Assembly: GCA_039807745.1 (NCBI GenBank)
Contig: JBDHRV010000137.1
Location: 1 to 9,494 of the forward strand
Source: JAEUMW01 sp039807745
Lineage (GTDB): Bacteria > Pseudomonadota > Gammaproteobacteria > Burkholderiales > JAEUMW01
DNA length: 9,494 bases
Direction: 5' to 3'
Of the stretch, positions 7,508 through 9,494 are shown piece after piece (within the stretch, counting starts at the first letter, position 1; every line of letters begins with the position of its first letter). The position numbers and the translations under genes are program-made. The notes under the pieces are model-generated. The model was not told the DNA's origin. It did no database searches and worked only from the letters and a program-made list of their open reading frames with translations.

Positions 7508-7968
7508 TCAGGTGAACAGATCGATGTAGGGCGCGTAGCGAAAGCGCCGGTTCCGCGCATAGCCGGTTATCTCGCTGAGCACGCCGAGCTTCACCAGCCG
7601 GGCCGATCCAGTTCTGGCTGGTGCGCAGTTCACCCGACTGGAGCCTGCCGCCGCGCACGCCGCGCATCAGTTCAGCGTGGATCTCGCGGATTAGCCGCAT
7701 CGAAACCGGCAGCTCGGGCAGGCGCGCCAGGCCGTGGTTCATGGCGCGCACATAGTTGATCACTTCGCCACGTCGCGCGGCAGGGTTTCTCCGAAGAGCT
7801 GCGTCTCGGCGGAGAGCAGGCCCTGCAGCTCGCCGCCCAGTGCCAGTGCAGGATGTGGTGGCAGGGGGCCGGCATGAACGCCCGATAGCCCGTGGACTGG
7901 GTGATGTAGCGTCCCGCTCGGGTCGGGGTTTCGCCGACGGTTGCCATCCAGATGGCTGCCTTTCGCAT
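7508..7968 (-). pseudogene. Fic-family protein remnant (frameshifted, internally deleted)
   Basis: Remains of a Fic-domain protein, a family that usually AMPylates protein targets. From ATG 7968 the reading gives GRYITQSTGYRAFMPAP, a typical Fic N-terminus. A missing C in the G-run at 7864-7868 (plus strand) breaks the frame before the expected LPPHPALALGGELQGLLS. Around 7805-7812 the sequence jumps from that segment to QLFGETLPRDVA, skipping the region that normally holds the (S/T)xxxE(G/N) inhibitory helix. A second missing base near 7763-7767 shifts into VINYVRAMNHGL, continuing to SQNWIG. Near 7600-7605 it jumps again, in another frame, to the C-terminal winged-helix end (LVKLGVLSEITGY, then RNRRFRYAPYIDLF and stop at 7508). 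The HPFxDGNGR catalytic loop is absent. An intact homologue would be about 370 residues, so roughly 200 are lost. It cannot make an active Fic enzyme. Frame breaks are inferred from family conservation. Confidence 0.85.
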
Positions 7969-8000
7969 GGGGTTAAATTGACTCCATATGATAGACAGCC
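7954..8000. repeat. 47-bp imperfect palindrome at the 5' end of the fic remnant
   Basis: The arms pair at 17 of 23 positions around a centre at 7977. The ends GGCTG...CAGCC and the core GGxGTxAAxTTxACxCC are symmetric. It includes the remnant's ATG (7966-7968) and part of its upstream region. It could be an operator, a hairpin in the message, or the trace of a small mobile or repetitive element. No T-tract follows on either strand, so a terminator is unlikely. Confidence 0.5.
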
Positions 8001-8279
8001 TTTAGCAAGAAAGGAAGAAGGGCGCCGCACGCGCTTGACTGCCTTCACCATGTGGGCAAGTTGCTCGGCTTGTTACAGGGTCGAGCGCATCGCGGCGCGA
8101 AGCCAAGGCGCACCTCGCATGACGAGCCGATCTCGAGTACACGCATAGGTACACATTCACCGCGACGAGTCGGCAGAGACTTGATTCGCAAGGCTCCGCC
8201 GCGATTCACGCGCTTCTGCATCGGCAAGTGAACGCCAGCGCTCGCATCGGGGTCTTTGCGCTGTGCTACGTTTGCGGTC
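8001..8279. other. Gene-poor stretch between the fic remnant and the hemerythrin gene
   Basis: I recognise no gene, RNA or mobile element here. With the palindrome it makes a gap of about 310 bp between the remnant's ATG and the hemerythrin ATG. Open frames in it are extensions of neighbours or shadows. It must hold any promoter for the hemerythrin gene, but I find no convincing -35/-10 pair. It probably lies at or near the border between the hsd locus and conserved chromosome. Confidence 0.4.
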
Positions 8280-8741
8280 ATGAATACCGAACGCCCGAGC
8301 GCTTGGCTGGAAGTGCAGCACCGCCAGATCGATGACGGCATCAAGGCCGTGCTCAAGGACGCCGCGCCACTGGAAAAACTGGCCGAGGCGCTGGAGCTGC
8401 TGCGCCTGCACATCCATCTGGAAGAGGCGGTGCTGTTTCCGCCGCTGGAAGCCTCGGGGTTGACGATGCCGATCTTCGTGATGCAGCGCGAGCACGGCAT
8501 CATGTGGCCAATCATCGATGCACTGCTTGGCGTGTGCAGCAGCGGAAACGATGTGGCGGCGGCGCAGGACGACGCGCGTGAACTCTTCAAGCAATTGCAG
8601 ATCCACAATCCCAAGGAAGAGCAGATCGTCTACAGCGCTGCCGACCGCCTGACACCGGAAGGCGCGCCGGCCGGGCTGCTGGCCGCACTCAAGGCCGCGC
8701 GCATGCCCGAGGGTTGGCGCTGCGCCAAGGCGCCAGCCTGA
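8280..8741 (+). CDS. Hemerythrin/HHE-domain protein
   Basis: A 153-residue, all-helical, probably cytoplasmic protein with a hemerythrin-like di-iron site. Candidate ligands fit the family spacing: H14 in helix 1, H44-x3-E48 in helix 2, H72 in helix 3 and H109-x3-E113 in helix 4. Such proteins bind oxygen or nitric oxide or serve in iron and redox stress responses; the exact role here is not determinable. It has no signal peptide or membrane segment. The ATG at 8280 was chosen over an in-frame TTG at 8256, because homologues usually begin shortly before the first ligand helix; neither has a good Shine-Dalgarno sequence. It is the only plus-strand gene in the window, converging on apt with an 8-bp gap and no terminator hairpin between. 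Confidence 0.85.
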   Translation: MNTERPSAWLEVQHRQIDDGIKAVLKDAAPLEKLAEALELLRLHIHLEEAVLFPPLEASGLTMPIFVMQREHGIMWPIIDALLGVCSSGNDVAAAQDDARELFKQLQIHNPKEEQIVYSAADRLTPEGAPAGLLAALKAARMPEGWRCAKAPA

Positions 8742-8749
8742 AACGCGCT

Positions 8750-9307
8750 TCAACCGTCGAAGCTCACCAGCGTGAACAGCGGCAGGCCGCTGGCGCGCAG
8801 ACGTGCCGAACCGCCCAGTTCCGGCAGATCGACGATGGCAGCGCCCTCGATCACGGTGCTGCCGAGTTTTTCCAGCAGCCTGCGGCCGGCCATCATGGTG
8901 CCACCGGTGGCGATCAGGTCGTCGATCAGCAAGACGCGCTGGCCCGGGTGCACGGCGTCGGTGTGCAGCTCGACGGTGGCGCTGCCGTATTCGAGCTCGA
9001 AGGTCTCGGCCACGGTGGCGTAGGGGAGCTTGCCCTTCTTGCGGATCGGCACGAACCCGACACCGAGCTCGTAGGCGACGACCGCGCCGACGATGAAGCC
9101 ACGCGCGTCCAGCCCGGCGACCACGTCGGGGCGCAGCGCCGGGTCCATGTAACGCTGCACGAAGGCATCGACCAGGACGCGAAACACCTGCGGGTTCTGC
9201 AGCAGCGGCGTGATGTCGCGGAACTGCACGCCGGGCGCGGGCCAGTCGGGCACGGTGCGGATGTGCTGGCGCAGGTATTCGGTGACGGCGACAAACGGTG
9301 TGGTCAT
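8750..9307 (-). CDS. apt: Adenine phosphoribosyltransferase
   Basis: Cytosolic purine-salvage enzyme that converts adenine plus PRPP to AMP and pyrophosphate. It has 185 residues, the normal length. The N-terminal PDWPAPGVQFRDITPLL (20-36) is the classic Apt segment. The hydrolytic-loop region is DARGFIVG (67-74), followed by PIRKKGKLPY (87-96). The PRPP-binding motif is VLLIDDLIATGGTM (125-138). The ATG at 9307 fits the family N-terminus; the bases before it show no strong Shine-Dalgarno sequence. It is complete with no missing key residue. It lies 81 bp downstream of the antiporter-like gene on the same strand and could be co-transcribed with it. It is housekeeping and has no evident link to the hsd locus. 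Confidence 0.96.
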   Translation of the reverse strand: MTTPFVAVTEYLRQHIRTVPDWPAPGVQFRDITPLLQNPQVFRVLVDAFVQRYMDPALRPDVVAGLDARGFIVGAVVAYELGVGFVPIRKKGKLPYATVAETFELEYGSATVELHTDAVHPGQRVLLIDDLIATGGTMMAGRRLLEKLGSTVIEGAAIVDLPELGGSARLRASGLPLFTLVSFDG

Positions 9308-9388
9308 GGTGTGGCGTGCGCGGCGGTGATTGCACTTGTCCCGATTGTGCCTTCGGACGATCGAGTCACAAGAGAACTGTCAGGCCGC

Positions 9389-9494
9389 TCAAGCGGCCAT
9401 CGCGCGCCCCGCGCGCTCCAGTGCCTCGGCCTTGCCCGAGAGCACCAGGGTTTCACCGCCCTCGAGCACGAAATCATCCTGCGGCGGTACGGGC
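9389..9494 (-). CDS. C-terminal tail of a probable cation:proton antiporter (TrkA-C/RCK_C end)
   Basis: Only the last 34 codons and the stop are in the window. They read PPQDDFVLEGGETLVLSGK, followed by an Ala/Glu-rich helix that ends MAA. The pattern, a strand with an acidic FxLExGDxLVLxG-like turn and a short terminal helix, resembles the ligand-sensing TrkA-C end of Kef-type or other monovalent-cation:proton antiporters. With so little sequence, another TrkA-C-bearing transporter is equally possible, so I give no gene name. Confidence 0.55.
   Translation of the reverse strand, partial: PVPPQDDFVLEGGETLVLSGKAEALERAGRAMAA

Noticed and set aside
5093..7759. Two long plus-strand open frames (5093-6463 and 6518-7759) opposite hsdM
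   Set aside because: They mirror the hsdM coding frame and show no domain; the minus strand carries intact methyltransferase motifs.
7452..8051. 199-codon minus-strand open frame as an intact small gene
   Set aside because: It contains only the middle Fic segment in frame and ends inside hsdM; its flanks are out-of-frame readings of the Fic termini, so it belongs to the pseudogene.
8157..9335. 392-codon minus-strand open frame spanning apt and the hemerythrin gene
   Set aside because: It is out of frame with apt and antisense to the hemerythrin gene, with low-complexity Arg/Ala/His content and no domain.
1..9494. CRISPR array, tRNA, rRNA or insertion sequence
   Set aside because: No regularly spaced repeats, no cloverleaf-like sequence and no transposase or terminal inverted-repeat pair were found.

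Overview
The window is GC-rich and densely coding; a hand count of 4441-4500 gives 65% GC. It looks like chromosomal DNA of a proteobacterium. A betaproteobacterium (for example Rhodocyclales or Burkholderiales) is my best guess from codon use and gene types, but no marker here settles it. Nearly all genes lie on the minus strand, so the map reads biologically from right to left.

The core (1-7968) is a Type I restriction-modification locus in the order [decayed fic]-hsdM-hsdS-[ATPase]-hsdR. hsdM (5063-7504) encodes a long adenine methyltransferase subunit and overlaps hsdS (3870-5072), the specificity subunit with two target-recognition domains. After a 167-bp gap that holds a good promoter candidate comes an accessory AAA ATPase of the DUF4143 type (2536-3702). 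It overlaps the start of hsdR (1-2543), the restriction and translocation subunit, which runs off the left edge. HsdM plus HsdS form the methyltransferase; adding HsdR makes the endonuclease/translocase. The ATPase is translationally tied to hsdR, not to the methylase pair.

Directly upstream of hsdM (7508-7968) lies the wreck of a Fic-family gene. Both termini are recognisable, but two internal deletions have removed the inhibitory-motif region and the catalytic HPFxDGNGR region, and there are two single-base frameshifts. Upstream of it are a 47-bp imperfect palindrome (7954-8000) and about 280 bp without a recognisable gene (8001-8279), probably near the edge of the variable locus.

The right end (8280-9494) looks like ordinary chromosome: a plus-strand hemerythrin-like protein, a convergent apt gene (adenine salvage) and the last 34 codons of what is probably a monovalent-cation:proton antiporter with a TrkA-C type tail.

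The most interesting points are the ATPase-hsdR unit with its own near-leaderless promoter candidate, the eroded fic gene beside a hsdM start that lacks a Shine-Dalgarno sequence, and the lower-GC patch in the HsdS recognition domains.
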